Assembly (NCBI RefSeq): GCF_000993785.3
Contig: NZ_CP009922.3
Span: 3,906,001-3,970,000, forward strand
DNA: 64,000 nt
Source of the DNA: Streptomyces xiamenensis
GTDB lineage: Bacteria; Actinomycetota; Actinomycetes; Streptomycetales; Streptomycetaceae
Direction of reading: 5' to 3'
Part shown: positions 17,177 to 26,080 of the stretch, piece after piece
How the letters are laid out: every line of letters starts with the position of its first letter
Numbering within the stretch: position 1 is the stretch's first letter
The notes under the pieces: model-generated
Seen by the model: only the letters and a program-made list of their open reading frames with translations
Told to the model about the DNA's origin: nothing
The model's database searches: none
Position numbers and translations under genes: made by a program

Positions 17177-20100
17177 ATGACGGGAACGTATTTCACCGCA
17201 GAAGAACCCATGCTTCTGCGCGTCTCCACCCTTCCGCGCGAAGGGATTTCCGGGCTGCTGCCGCAGACGGCGGTCTCCGGTGAAATGTCGGAAGAACAGC
17301 TCGTTTCCTATGTCCGGCAATTGGCGTCCCACGCCGTTCTCCGAGAATCCGTCGCGATCTCCAGCGGATCGCTGAGCCACACACTGGACAAGATCGAGCA
17401 CGGCGCGCTCCCTTCCCGCAAGAAGCTGCTCGGCACGGCCATCTCGCTCACCAAGTACGCGCTGCGCCTGACCGGACGCCCCACCCCCTTCGGGATTCAG
17501 GCCGGAGTGTCGATCGCGACCGCCGCCGAGCGGGCCGCCGTCCGCCGCACCGTCCCCACCAAGCGGGTGAGTCACGACGCGCGCTGGGCGGAGCGGGCCA
17601 CCGGGCTGCTCCTGGCGGACGACGGGGTACGGAACGCGCTGACCGTCGTCGCCAACGACCTGTGCCTGCTGCGCGGCGGCCGGCTCGTGCTGCCCTACGC
17701 GCGCGGTGCCGACACCACCGGCGACCAGGCCGCCACGAGCCGGAACGGCAGCGTCTCGGTACGGGTGACCCGGCTGCTGTCCGCCGTCCTGGCCGCCACC
17801 AGGACCCCCGCGACCTACCGCGACCTGGTGCGCGACACCGTCCGGGACTTCCCCGAACTGACGGGGGAGCGTGTCGACGGCTATCTGCGGGAACTGATCG
17901 GCCGCGAGGTGCTGCTGACCTCCCTCGACACCCTGGACTTCGGCGGCGCGATCCCCGGCGCGGCCGGCACCGGGCTGCCCGCCGCCCTGCCCGGGGTCGC
18001 GGAGGCCGTGCGGCGCTACACGGAGCAGGACCTGGGCCGGGGCCGCGCCGCCTTCGAACACGCCGCCGCCACGGCTCGCGACGCGGTCGGCGCGGCGGAG
18101 AACCCGCTCCAGGTGGACCTCGGGACGGACATCGAAGCCACCCTGCCCCACCAGGTCCTGCGCGAGGTCGAGAGCTACGCCTCCACGCTGTGGCGCATCG
18201 CGCCCGAGGTGCCCTCGCACCCGCACATGACGGCGTACTTCGACGCTTTCGTCGACCGCTACGGCCGGTACGGCGCGGAGCGCCTGGAGACCCTGGTCGA
18301 CTCCCACCGGGGACTGGGCTTCCCCACCGGCTACCTCCACCCCCGCGTGGAGCCCAGCGGCCTCGGCGCGTACCAACGGCCCGTCCCCGAGGAGGAGAAC
18401 CGGGAACGGTACGAGGTCACCGCCGAACTCCTGCACCGCGCACTGCGCGGCGGACGGGGCGAAGTCACCCTCGGCCCGGCCGAGATCGAGCGGCTGGCCC
18501 GGCACTCCACGAGCGAGGCCCCGCCCTCCTCCATGGACCTGTGCTTCCAGCTGCTGTCGCCGGGCCTGGCGGAACTCACCGCAGGCGACTTCACCCTCGT
18601 CGCCTCCCCCCTCGTCGGCTCCCGCGTCATCGGCGCCACCCTGGGACGCTTCGCCGAGCTGACCGGACACACCGAGGCGATCGCCGCGCTGTGCACGGAC
18701 GCCCGCTCCGCGCCGCCGGACACCCTGTACGCGCAGGTCATGTTCCGGCCCAGCAACCTCCGCGCCCGCAACGTCATGCGCACCCCGCGGCTCTCTCCCC
18801 ACACCCTGCCGGTCGGCACCTTCCCCGGCCGCGACGCGGGCGCCATCGACTGGCGCGAGCTGATCGTGTACTGCGACGGGCGCGCCCTGCGGCTGTACTG
18901 GGAACGGGCCGGCCGTCATGTCCAGCCCTTCGTCCCGCACATGCTGGCCCTCGCCGAACGCGCCCCGAACCTCGCCCGGTTCCTCAGCGAACTCCGGTAC
19001 ACCAGTGGCACCAAGCCCTGGACCCCCTGGTCCTGGGCGGGCTTCGAGGCCATGCCCGACCTGCCGCGGGTCCGCGTCGGGCGCGTCATCGCCTTCCCCC
19101 GCACCTGGCGCCCCACCGCCGCACTGCGGCAGGCCGCACAGCACAAGGACACCTGGGAGCGCGGCCTGCGCGCCTGGCGGGAGCGGGCACAGATCCCCGG
19201 CGCGGTGAGCGTGGCGCGCGTGGACCGGGTCTACCCCATCGACCTCGACAACGCCTTCCACGGCGAGATGTTCCGGCGCGACGTGCTCAAGGGCGGCGTC
19301 ATGGTCACCGAGACCACCGGTGCGAAGGAGCGGGACAGCGGCTGGCTGGACGGCCGCAGCAACGAGATCGTGGTCCCGCTGCGCAGCGCGCGCCGCCCCG
19401 CGCCCACCCGTGCCTTCACCCGTGACCTGGCCCGTACGGTGTTCGCGCAGCCGCGCCACGAACCGGGCGGGGAGTGGGCCTACGTCCAGGTCCACGCCGA
19501 CACCTCGGCCCACAGCACGTTCCTCTCCCGCCATCTGCCCCAGGTCGTAAGGGCGGTCGCGGCGGACACCGACCGGTGGTTCTTCCTGCGGTTCGGCTCC
19601 CCGGGCCCGCACCTGCGGCTGCGTTTCCTCCGCAGATCCCCCGAGGTCGGCACCCGGCTGCTGGACTCGCTGCTGACCGCGCTGAGCACGGTGCGCGCCT
19701 CCCACGCCTTCCGGGAGGTGACCGTCCACACCTACGAGCCGGAGATCAGCCGGTACGGCGGGCCCGAGGCGCTGCCACTGGCCGAGCGTGTCTTCTGCAC
19801 CGACAGCCAGACCGCCGTCAACCAGATCGGCCTGCTGGAGGGCGGCGCGGGCGCGGCCATGGGGCCGGTGACCCTGCTGGCCGCCAACCACGCCTGCCTG
19901 CTGACCGCCCTGGGCTTCGACTGGCCCGCGTGGGCCGCGAAGCAGTTCCCGCGCAGCCGGGACGGAGAGGTCTCGCGCGCGGAGATCGACGCCGCCCGCG
20001 ACCTGATCACCGCGCACGGCACCGCGCGCCGGGTCGCCGAGGTCCTGCCGGCCGCCAACCTCGAACAGGCCTGGACCGGGAACGTGGCGGCCAAGGAGTA

Positions 20101-20299
20101 CGGCGAGCTGCTGTGGCACCCGTCCTCCGCCCTCACCCCGGTGCAGCGCGATCACGCCGTCCTCAGCCTGCTGCACATGCAGCACAACCGGCTCATCGGC
20201 AGCGACGAGCACAGCGAGCGGCGCGCGCTCACGCTGCTGGGGCACGTGGCCCGGGGGCTCGCGCATCCCGGCGGGCCGGGACAGGGGGGAACGGAGTGA
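17177..20299 (+). CDS. Full-length lantibiotic dehydratase (LanB)
   Basis: 1040 residues, the length of classic LanB enzymes. The glutamylation domain (about 20-700) carries LTGRPTPFGIQAGV, the family hallmark. The C-terminal elimination domain (about 760-1030, SpaB_C) carries RWFFLRFGSPGPHLRLRF and YEPEISRYGG. Known LanBs use glutamyl-tRNA to dehydrate Ser/Thr of the precursor to Dha/Dhb. It is therefore not the split thiopeptide-type arrangement. ATG 17177 with GCGGGA upstream. Stop overlaps the next gene's start (GTGA). Confidence 0.95.
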   Translation: MTGTYFTAEEPMLLRVSTLPREGISGLLPQTAVSGEMSEEQLVSYVRQLASHAVLRESVAISSGSLSHTLDKIEHGALPSRKKLLGTAISLTKYALRLTGRPTPFGIQAGVSIATAAERAAVRRTVPTKRVSHDARWAERATGLLLADDGVRNALTVVANDLCLLRGGRLVLPYARGADTTGDQAATSRNGSVSVRVTRLLSAVLAATRTPATYRDLVRDTVRDFPELTGERVDGYLRELIGREVLLTSLDTLDFGGAIPGAAGTGLPAALPGVAEAVRRYTEQDLGRGRAAFEHAAATARDAVGAAENPLQVDLGTDIEATLPHQVLREVESYASTLWRIAPEVPSHPHMTAYFDAFVDRYGRYGAERLETLVDSHRGLGFPTGYLHPRVEPSGLGAYQRPVPEEENRERYEVTAELLHRALRGGRGEVTLGPAEIERLARHSTSEAPPSSMDLCFQLLSPGLAELTAGDFTLVASPLVGSRVIGATLGRFAELTGHTEAIAALCTDARSAPPDTLYAQVMFRPSNLRARNVMRTPRLSPHTLPVGTFPGRDAGAIDWRELIVYCDGRALRLYWERAGRHVQPFVPHMLALAERAPNLARFLSELRYTSGTKPWTPWSWAGFEAMPDLPRVRVGRVIAFPRTWRPTAALRQAAQHKDTWERGLRAWRERAQIPGAVSVARVDRVYPIDLDNAFHGEMFRRDVLKGGVMVTETTGAKERDSGWLDGRSNEIVVPLRSARRPAPTRAFTRDLARTVFAQPRHEPGGEWAYVQVHADTSAHSTFLSRHLPQVVRAVAADTDRWFFLRFGSPGPHLRLRFLRRSPEVGTRLLDSLLTALSTVRASHAFREVTVHTYEPEISRYGGPEALPLAERVFCTDSQTAVNQIGLLEGGAGAAMGPVTLLAANHACLLTALGFDWPAWAAKQFPRSRDGEVSRAEIDAARDLITAHGTARRVAEVLPAANLEQAWTGNVAAKEYGELLWHPSSALTPVQRDHAVLSLLHMQHNRLIGSDEHSERRALTLLGHVARGLAHPGGPGQGGTE

Positions 20300-21603
20300 A
20301 CCCGACGCCCACCCGAGCCGATCCGCACACCGGGGCAGCCGGAATCACGGCGGAGGTCGTCCGCCGGCTGCGCGAGCCCGGCCGGATCCTGGACCACTTC
20401 ACCGCCTCGCCCGACACCGCCCTGTGGACGCCCCAGACCCGGCACACCCTCGGCAGGGGCCTGGCGGGGACGGCGCTGTTCCTGGACCACACAGAGGCGG
20501 GCGGCCAGGACACCGGCGCCGCCGCGCACGCCCACCTGACGGCCGTCGCCCGCTGGCTGGGCCGGATCCCCGCGCTCAACGCCGGCCTGCACACGGGCCT
20601 CGCCGGCATCGGCCTCGCCGCCCACGGCCGCGCCGCCCGGACCGGTGGCTACACCACCTTCCTGGACCGGCTGGACCGGGCGCTGACCGCCATGGCCGCC
20701 TCCCAGCACGAGGCCGCGGCGGCCCCGCTGTCCACCCTGGCCGGGCACGACATCATCGTCGGCCTGACCGGCACCGGACGGTACGCCCTGCTGCGCGGCG
20801 CCCCCCTGCGCCCGGTGCTGGAGAGCGTCCTCGCCGCGCTGGTCCGGCTGACGGAACCCGTGGCCACCGAGGGCGGTTCCGTCCCCGGGTACTGGAGCCT
20901 GAGCCGCCCCCGCGGGGAGCCCGTGACCCGCGCGCGGGAGGGCCATCTCAACCTGGGGCTCTCGCACGGGATCGCCGGCCCGCTCGCCCTGCTGTCCCTC
21001 GCCCTGGAGGCGGGCGTGCGCGTACCGGGGCAGCGGGAGGCCATCGAGCGGATCGCGCGGGTGTACGTGGAGCGGCACCGCGCCGACCCGTACGGCCTCC
21101 ACTGGCCCAACCTGCTGACCTGGGACGACTGGCACCACGCCGGGGCGGGAGCCGGCCGGGGCCGGGTCGCCTGGTGCTACGGCGGTCTGGGCATCGCCTG
21201 CGCCCTGCGGCTCGCCGCCCGCGCCACCGGCCGCGCGGACCTGGCGGAGCTGGCGGCACAGGCCGTGGCGGCGATGATCCGCGTGCCGGCCGGGGAGTGG
21301 GGGATCACGGACGCCTCCCTGTGCCACGGCTGGGCCGGGGCGCTGAACTGCCTGAAGTTCTTCGCCACCGGGGAGCACGCCACCGCGGTCGCCCGGACCA
21401 GGGAGCACCTGGCCGAGCGGATCGTGCGGCACTTCGAGCCGGGATCCGCGTTCGGCTACCGGTACCCGGAGCAGGGCAGCGGCCGGCCCATCGACGCTCC
21501 CGGATTCCTCGACGGCGCCGCCGGCGTGGCCCTCGCGCTGGACGCCCACACCCGCGGCGACACGGCACCGGCCGCCTGGGACGCCGCGCTCCTGCTGGCC
21601 TGA
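20296..21603 (+). CDS. Lanthionine synthetase C-like cyclase (LanC)
   Basis: 435 residues, alpha-toroid LanC fold. Zinc ligands are visible as WCYGGLG (Cys294) and LCHGWAG (Cys343-His344); LSHGIAG (~223) is another family motif. Known LanCs catalyse addition of Cys thiols to dehydro residues to form (methyl)lanthionine rings. GTG start overlaps the lanB stop by 4 bp, so translation is coupled. All zinc ligands are intact, so it should be active. Confidence 0.95.
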   Translation: MNPTPTRADPHTGAAGITAEVVRRLREPGRILDHFTASPDTALWTPQTRHTLGRGLAGTALFLDHTEAGGQDTGAAAHAHLTAVARWLGRIPALNAGLHTGLAGIGLAAHGRAARTGGYTTFLDRLDRALTAMAASQHEAAAAPLSTLAGHDIIVGLTGTGRYALLRGAPLRPVLESVLAALVRLTEPVATEGGSVPGYWSLSRPRGEPVTRAREGHLNLGLSHGIAGPLALLSLALEAGVRVPGQREAIERIARVYVERHRADPYGLHWPNLLTWDDWHHAGAGAGRGRVAWCYGGLGIACALRLAARATGRADLAELAAQAVAAMIRVPAGEWGITDASLCHGWAGALNCLKFFATGEHATAVARTREHLAERIVRHFEPGSAFGYRYPEQGSGRPIDAPGFLDGAAGVALALDAHTRGDTAPAAWDAALLLA

Positions 21604-21629
21604 CCGAACACCGTTCCTGCGAAGAGGTG

Positions 21630-22523
21630 ATGAGAGTGCGCCGTGTGTCGCACCTGATGAAGAAGGCGTTCCGGTCTCCGCGGATCGGCAGGCAGAGAGC
21701 ACTCACCACGACCGAGCAGGTGAGCGCGCTCACCCACCTCGTCAACAGCCTGGAGGTGCTCGCCAACGAACGCGACCCGCGCAACGCCGTCCTGGCCGAC
21801 TGGGACCTGCTGCGCGAGCGTTACGCCTGGGCGCCGCGACCCGTCCAGCGGGCCCTGGGCCTGGTCGCCAGGCCCGGAGTCAGCCGCGCCATCCACCTGG
21901 CGCGGGCGGCGGCGGCCGTCTCCCTGCTGATCCCCGGCACCCCGCGCCGGCACCGGGTGGCCACCGGGGCGTTCCTGTCCCTGAGTTCCGCCGTCACCAA
22001 CCCGCGCCAGTACTTCGGTACGGACGGCTCGGACCAGGTCGCCTTCATGGTGCAGGGCGTCGCGGCCCTCGCGCGCTCCCAGGACACCCGGCCGGCGATC
22101 GTCGACGCGTGCCTGTGGTTCGTCGGGGTCCAGTCGGCCCTGTCGTACGCCACCGCCGGGGTGGCCAAACTCGCCGGGCCGCAGTGGCGCAACGGTGAGG
22201 CGCTGCCGCTGGTGCTGCGCACCGAGGCGTACGGTGACGGCGCCTCCTACGCCCTGGCGAAGCGCTACCCACGCGTCACCCGGGCCGTCGGCGCCGGCGT
22301 CATCGTCGTGGAGTGCGCCTTCCCGCTGGTGTTCGCCGGGAAGGGCCGGCTGACGGTGCCGATGCTGGCGACCACCGCCACCTTCCACGTCGTGAACGGC
22401 CGGGTCATGGGCCTGTCCCGCTTCGTGTGGGCGTTCCTGTCCACCTATCCGGCGGTTCTCTACGTCACACAGTCGACCGGGCGAGCGAGCGGAACGGGTG
22501 GTGCGGATGTCCGTGGCCGGTAG
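21630..22523 (+). CDS. HTTM-like multi-pass membrane protein of the RiPP cluster
   Basis: 297 residues with about five to six hydrophobic segments, e.g. LWFVGVQSALSYATAGVAKL, VGAGVIVVECAFPLVF and VWAFLSTYPAVLYV. NPRQYFGTDGSDQ, LSYATAGVAKL..WRNGEALP and FHVVNGRVMGL resemble HTTM/vitamin-K-dependent-carboxylase-like membrane proteins, but the match is by eye and weak. The start is uncertain: ATG 21630 is only 2 nt from GAGG, and GTG 21636 is better spaced. Function in the cluster unknown; export, immunity or a membrane redox step are possible. Confidence 0.7.
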   Translation: MRVRRVSHLMKKAFRSPRIGRQRALTTTEQVSALTHLVNSLEVLANERDPRNAVLADWDLLRERYAWAPRPVQRALGLVARPGVSRAIHLARAAAAVSLLIPGTPRRHRVATGAFLSLSSAVTNPRQYFGTDGSDQVAFMVQGVAALARSQDTRPAIVDACLWFVGVQSALSYATAGVAKLAGPQWRNGEALPLVLRTEAYGDGASYALAKRYPRVTRAVGAGVIVVECAFPLVFAGKGRLTVPMLATTATFHVVNGRVMGLSRFVWAFLSTYPAVLYVTQSTGRASGTGGADVRGR

Positions 22524-23526
22524 AAGCGACGTCCTGCCCCGGCTGACCGGCGGGCTGCTCGCCGGGGCCCTGGCCTGCGGCCTGGGCATGCGGTCGGCAC
22601 GCCGGCGCCGTGTCGAACGCGGCGCGGGCGACGAGGAGTTCCTGGAGACCGGCGCGGGGAACCTCATCGCGTACACGCTCCACCGGGCCGCCCGGCCCCG
22701 GTTCCCCCAGGACCCCGTCCTGGTGTTCGTGCCCGGCCTGGGCACGCCGGTGGCCCGCTGGAGCGTGCTGCGCGAGGCCCTGAACCCCGGGTTCTCCGTC
22801 CTCACCCATGACCGCGCCGGCTACGGCAGAAGCCGCTACCGCAGCCGCGCCCCCTTCACCCTCGACGCGGCGCGCGCCGACCTGGTCGACGTCATCGCCG
22901 CGGTCCCGCCCGGCAGACCTGTGATCCTGGTCGGTCACGGGCTCGGCGGCCTGCTGGCCATGACCGCCCAGGAGACATCCCGGCGGCCCGTGGCGGGGCT
23001 GGTGCTGCTCGACCCGCGTTACCCGTCCGAGCTGGGCCGGTCCGCGCTGCTGCACAGCGGCTCGGAGCAGGTGGGCCACAACATGAGCCACATTCCGCTC
23101 TCCTGCGAACTGGGCCTGGCCCCGCTCCTGGCCGCCCCGCCCTGGGAGCGGCTCCTCACCGCCGAAGCACGGCGGCTGTGCCTGGACCAGTACCGCGACG
23201 CCGGCCTGTGGCGGGCGGCGCTGCGGGAATGGCGGGCCGCGCACACCGAACTCACCTCGGGCGCCCCGCCGAAGGTGACCGCCCCCGTCCACCTGGTGAC
23301 CTCCGGACCGCGCAGCGCCCAGAGCCGCGCCTACGAGGAGTTCGGCGCGGAGCTGCTGGCCTCGGTGGAGCACGGCGGGCACACCGTGCTGGAGCGGGTG
23401 CAGCGGGACCAGGTGCCGCTGACACCGGAGTGCGTGACCGCCCTGGCCCGCGTCATCGAGGAGTTCACCGGAACAGCTGTCGAGGAATCAGGAGGACGGT
23501 ATGCCGCACCGCACCACGCCGGGTGA
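22507..23526 (+). CDS. Alpha/beta-hydrolase-fold protein lacking the nucleophile serine
   Basis: 339 residues. After an N-terminal hydrophobic stretch (LTGGLLAGALACGLGM) comes a clear alpha/beta-hydrolase domain: VFVPGLGTPVARWSVL, then the nucleophile elbow VGHGLGG, where Gly145 replaces the usual Ser (codon GGG at 22939-22941), then LDPRYPSELG and the His in HGGHTVLERV (His292). It may be non-catalytic or use another residue. Overlaps the HTTM-like gene by 17 bp and the next gene by 26 bp. An alternative GTG at 22498 adds three residues. Confidence 0.88.
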   Translation: MSVAGRSDVLPRLTGGLLAGALACGLGMRSARRRRVERGAGDEEFLETGAGNLIAYTLHRAARPRFPQDPVLVFVPGLGTPVARWSVLREALNPGFSVLTHDRAGYGRSRYRSRAPFTLDAARADLVDVIAAVPPGRPVILVGHGLGGLLAMTAQETSRRPVAGLVLLDPRYPSELGRSALLHSGSEQVGHNMSHIPLSCELGLAPLLAAPPWERLLTAEARRLCLDQYRDAGLWRAALREWRAAHTELTSGAPPKVTAPVHLVTSGPRSAQSRAYEEFGAELLASVEHGGHTVLERVQRDQVPLTPECVTALARVIEEFTGTAVEESGGRYAAPHHAG

Positions 23527-24052
23527 ACGAGGCGTCCAGCTGCTGCTCGCCGGATGGCTCGCGGTGACCGTGCTGAGCCAGCACCCGCAGCGCTCCTTCG
23601 ACGCGCTGCGCCGGTACGACAAGGTCGGGGCGATCCCGAACTGGCGCTTCTTCGCCCCCTTCCCCATCCAGCACGACTATGTGCTGCTCTACCGGGTGGC
23701 CGGGGACGACGGCCAGGTCACTCCGTGGCGCCGCGCCATGGAGCGGCAGAAGCGCTCCTGGTCCTCGGTGGTGTGGTCACCGGGCCGCCGCGGCGAGAAG
23801 TCGGTGCTCGCGGTGTGCGCGGAGCTGGTGACGGACCTGTTGGCGGGCGGCCAGGAGGCGGTGCGCGACGGCGTCCCCGACCGGATGCTGCGCGCGTTCG
23901 TCCGGCAGGCGGCCCTGATGGACCCCGAGACGCCCGCGGACGGACGCCGCTGCCAGTTCCTGATCTGCGAGAGCGGCGGCTACGAGACCGCCATCGCGCC
24001 CAAGTTCCTGCACGCGTCCCCGTTCTTCGCCCTGCGACCGGAGGCGGAATGA
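23501..24052 (+). CDS. Small membrane-anchored protein of unknown function (HTTM partner-like)
   Basis: 183 residues. One N-terminal hydrophobic helix (VQLLLAGWLAVTVLSQ) then a soluble domain starting GAIPNWRFFAPFPIQHDYVLLYR. From memory, WRFFAP-type proteins are found next to HTTM-like genes in actinobacteria; no function is established. GGAGG 5 nt upstream of the ATG. Overlaps its upstream neighbour by 26 bp and the P450 start as ATGA, so it is in the same translation-coupled operon. Confidence 0.8.
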   Translation: MPHRTTPGERGVQLLLAGWLAVTVLSQHPQRSFDALRRYDKVGAIPNWRFFAPFPIQHDYVLLYRVAGDDGQVTPWRRAMERQKRSWSSVVWSPGRRGEKSVLAVCAELVTDLLAGGQEAVRDGVPDRMLRAFVRQAALMDPETPADGRRCQFLICESGGYETAIAPKFLHASPFFALRPEAE

Positions 24053-25260
24053 CGGACGCCCAGACGCTCCTGACGGGGCTCTTCTCCCCGGCCGGGCAGG
24101 CCGACCCCTACCCCGCCTACCGCGCGCTCCTGGCGGCGGGCCCGGTCCACCGCACCGGGAACCGGTTCTGGGTGCTGGGCCACGCCGAGGCGTACGAGGC
24201 CCTGCGCGACCCGCGGTTCCGGCTGGCGACACAGCCCCCGTCCGGCGCGGACGACGCGGCGGGGGAAGCGGCGGAGGACCAGCACCTGTTCGCCAGCTCC
24301 CTGCTCTACGTCCGGCCAGGTTCGCACGCCTGGATGCGGCGGCTGCTCTCCCAGCCGTTCTCGCCCCGGCGGCTGGAGGAGCTGCGGCCCATGATCTCCC
24401 GCAACGCGGGGCTGCTGCTGGACCGTCTCGACGAGCTCGGGCGCGGCGGCGGAAGCATCGACTTCCTGCGCGAGTTCGCCTACCCGCTGCCGATCGCGGT
24501 GATCAGCGAACTGGTCGGCGTGCCGCGCGCGGACCGGGACTGGTTCCGCGGGGAACTGCACCGGCACCTGGAGAACGTGCTCGCCCCGTCCGCGCCGGAG
24601 GAGGCCGCGGCGTCGTCCGGCGCCGTGGAGGAGTACTTCGCCGCGCTCATCGCCGAACGGCGCCGGAAGCCGGCGGACGACCTCATCAGCGAGCTGATCC
24701 TGGCGCAGGGCGGCGACGGCCGGGGCCTCAGCGACCGGGAACTGCTGGCGAACGTGGTCTTCCTGTACGTCGCCGGGTTCGAGACCACCTCCTACGCCAT
24801 CGCCAACAGCGTCTTCCTCCTGCGCGACCGCCCGAAGGAGCGGGCGGCCATCGCCGCGAACGCGGCGGCCGCGGTGGGCTTCACCGATGAGGTCATCCGC
24901 TTCGACCCGCCCTCCCAGCTGGCCAATCTGCGCTGGGCGAGCCGGGACCTCTCGCTGGCCGGACACCGCGTTCCCGAGGGCTCGGCCGTGTCGGTGTGCC
25001 TGGGGGCGGCGAACCGGGACCCGGCGCGGTACCCCGACCCCGACCGCTTCGTTCCCGCCCGCGGCGGCGGCCCCTCCATCGCCTTCAGCGCGGGACCGCA
25101 CTACTGCCTGGGCACCGGTCTCGCACGGCTGGAGACGCAGGAGGCGCTGCACCGGCTGTGCCGGCGCTTCCCCGATCTGCTGACCACCGACGAGCCGGTG
25201 CGCGGGCAGAGCTTCCCGATCCGGCGCTTCGCCTCGTTCCCCGTCGCGGTCAGCCCGTGA
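24049..25260 (+). CDS. Cytochrome P450 (RiPP tailoring candidate)
   Basis: 403 residues, normal for bacterial class I P450s. I-helix YVAGFETTSYA, ExxR in DEVIRFDPP and the haem loop FSAGPHYCLGTGLARLE (Cys353) are all present; the usual acidic/alcohol pair in the I-helix is E-T-T. Needs a ferredoxin, none of which is encoded in the cluster. Placed at the end of the lanthipeptide-like operon, it may oxidise a core residue such as Pro, Val, Ile or Asn; this is inference from position only. The start overlaps the upstream stop as ATGA. Confidence 0.94.
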   Translation: MTDAQTLLTGLFSPAGQADPYPAYRALLAAGPVHRTGNRFWVLGHAEAYEALRDPRFRLATQPPSGADDAAGEAAEDQHLFASSLLYVRPGSHAWMRRLLSQPFSPRRLEELRPMISRNAGLLLDRLDELGRGGGSIDFLREFAYPLPIAVISELVGVPRADRDWFRGELHRHLENVLAPSAPEEAAASSGAVEEYFAALIAERRRKPADDLISELILAQGGDGRGLSDRELLANVVFLYVAGFETTSYAIANSVFLLRDRPKERAAIAANAAAAVGFTDEVIRFDPPSQLANLRWASRDLSLAGHRVPEGSAVSVCLGAANRDPARYPDPDRFVPARGGGPSIAFSAGPHYCLGTGLARLETQEALHRLCRRFPDLLTTDEPVRGQSFPIRRFASFPVAVSP

Positions 25261-26080
25261 GCCGCCGCAGGAGCACCACGCCGCTCACCGGGTAGCCGAG
25301 GGCGTCGTAGAGCCGCAGGGCGGGCCGGTTGTCGGCGAAGACGCTGAGGCCCAGGGTGGAACACCCCAGGGACAGCGCCTCGTTCTCGGTGGCCCGCAGC
25401 AGGGCGCGGCCGTGCCCCCGGCCGCGGTGGGCCGGCGCGATCCGTACGTCGAGGACGAACGCCCTGGTCTGCGGGCCACGGGTCACAGCGGCCCACAGGT
25501 GTCCGACCGGCACGCCCCGGTGGGAGAGCGAACGGAGGACGTGCCGGTGCGAGTCGAGGCGGTTCGCGGTCAGGTCCGCCGCCCAGCGGCCGGCTCCCGC
25601 CTCCGCCTCGGCGGCCGGGATGCCGCCCCGGCGCAGGGCGTCGCGGTAGTCCGCGCGGAAGAGCGGCAGCCAGGCCAGGAAGCCGCGTTCGGTCAGGGCG
25701 TGGAGGGCGTACGCGCCGTCCACCGGCTGCTGGCCGCCCAGCGGTGTGCTGAGGGTGCGGGCCAGTTCGCGGTAGCCCAGCGCCCGGAACGCGGGCAGCA
25801 GGGGGTGGTCGGCGGTGGGCAGGGTCACCTGGGCGTAGCCGCAGCCGCGGGCGACGAGGCGTTCCCCGGCCGCGGTGATCGCCGCGCGGGCCCAGTGAAG
25901 GCCGGGGTCGGGGCGGGTGATCCGCAGGGTGTCGATCCGGCCTCCGGCGGAGCCGGCCGTCGTGGGTGCCGTCAGGCCCAGGTGGCCGATGGTGCCTTCC
26001 GGGTGCGCCCGGATCTCGGACACCCCGCTTCCCGGGATGTCGACGAGGTGGATGCCGCGTGTCGTGTCCCGTGTCGGCAA
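25250..26080 (-). CDS. Tandem GNAT-fold acetyltransferase
   Basis: 276 residues. The C-terminal half is a typical GNAT domain with the acetyl-CoA loop IAPAHRGRGHGRALL and NRPALRLYDALGY. The N-terminal half (TLRITRPDPGLHWARAAITAAGERL...FRALGYRELARTL) looks like a degenerate second GNAT unit. TTG start, supported by GAAGGAG 6 nt upstream. It is convergent with the P450 and overlaps it by 11 bp. Substrate unknown; a link to the RiPP cluster cannot be excluded. Confidence 0.85.
   Translation of the reverse strand: MPTRDTTRGIHLVDIPGSGVSEIRAHPEGTIGHLGLTAPTTAGSAGGRIDTLRITRPDPGLHWARAAITAAGERLVARGCGYAQVTLPTADHPLLPAFRALGYRELARTLSTPLGGQQPVDGAYALHALTERGFLAWLPLFRADYRDALRRGGIPAAEAEAGAGRWAADLTANRLDSHRHVLRSLSHRGVPVGHLWAAVTRGPQTRAFVLDVRIAPAHRGRGHGRALLRATENEALSLGCSTLGLSVFADNRPALRLYDALGYPVSGVVLLRRLTG

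Noticed and set aside
16892..25260. Thiopeptide, linear azol(in)e or class II-IV lanthipeptide cluster
   Set aside because: No YcaO, no LanM/LanKC/LanL kinase-lyase, and the dehydratase is a full-length LanB with its own SpaB_C domain plus a separate LanC.
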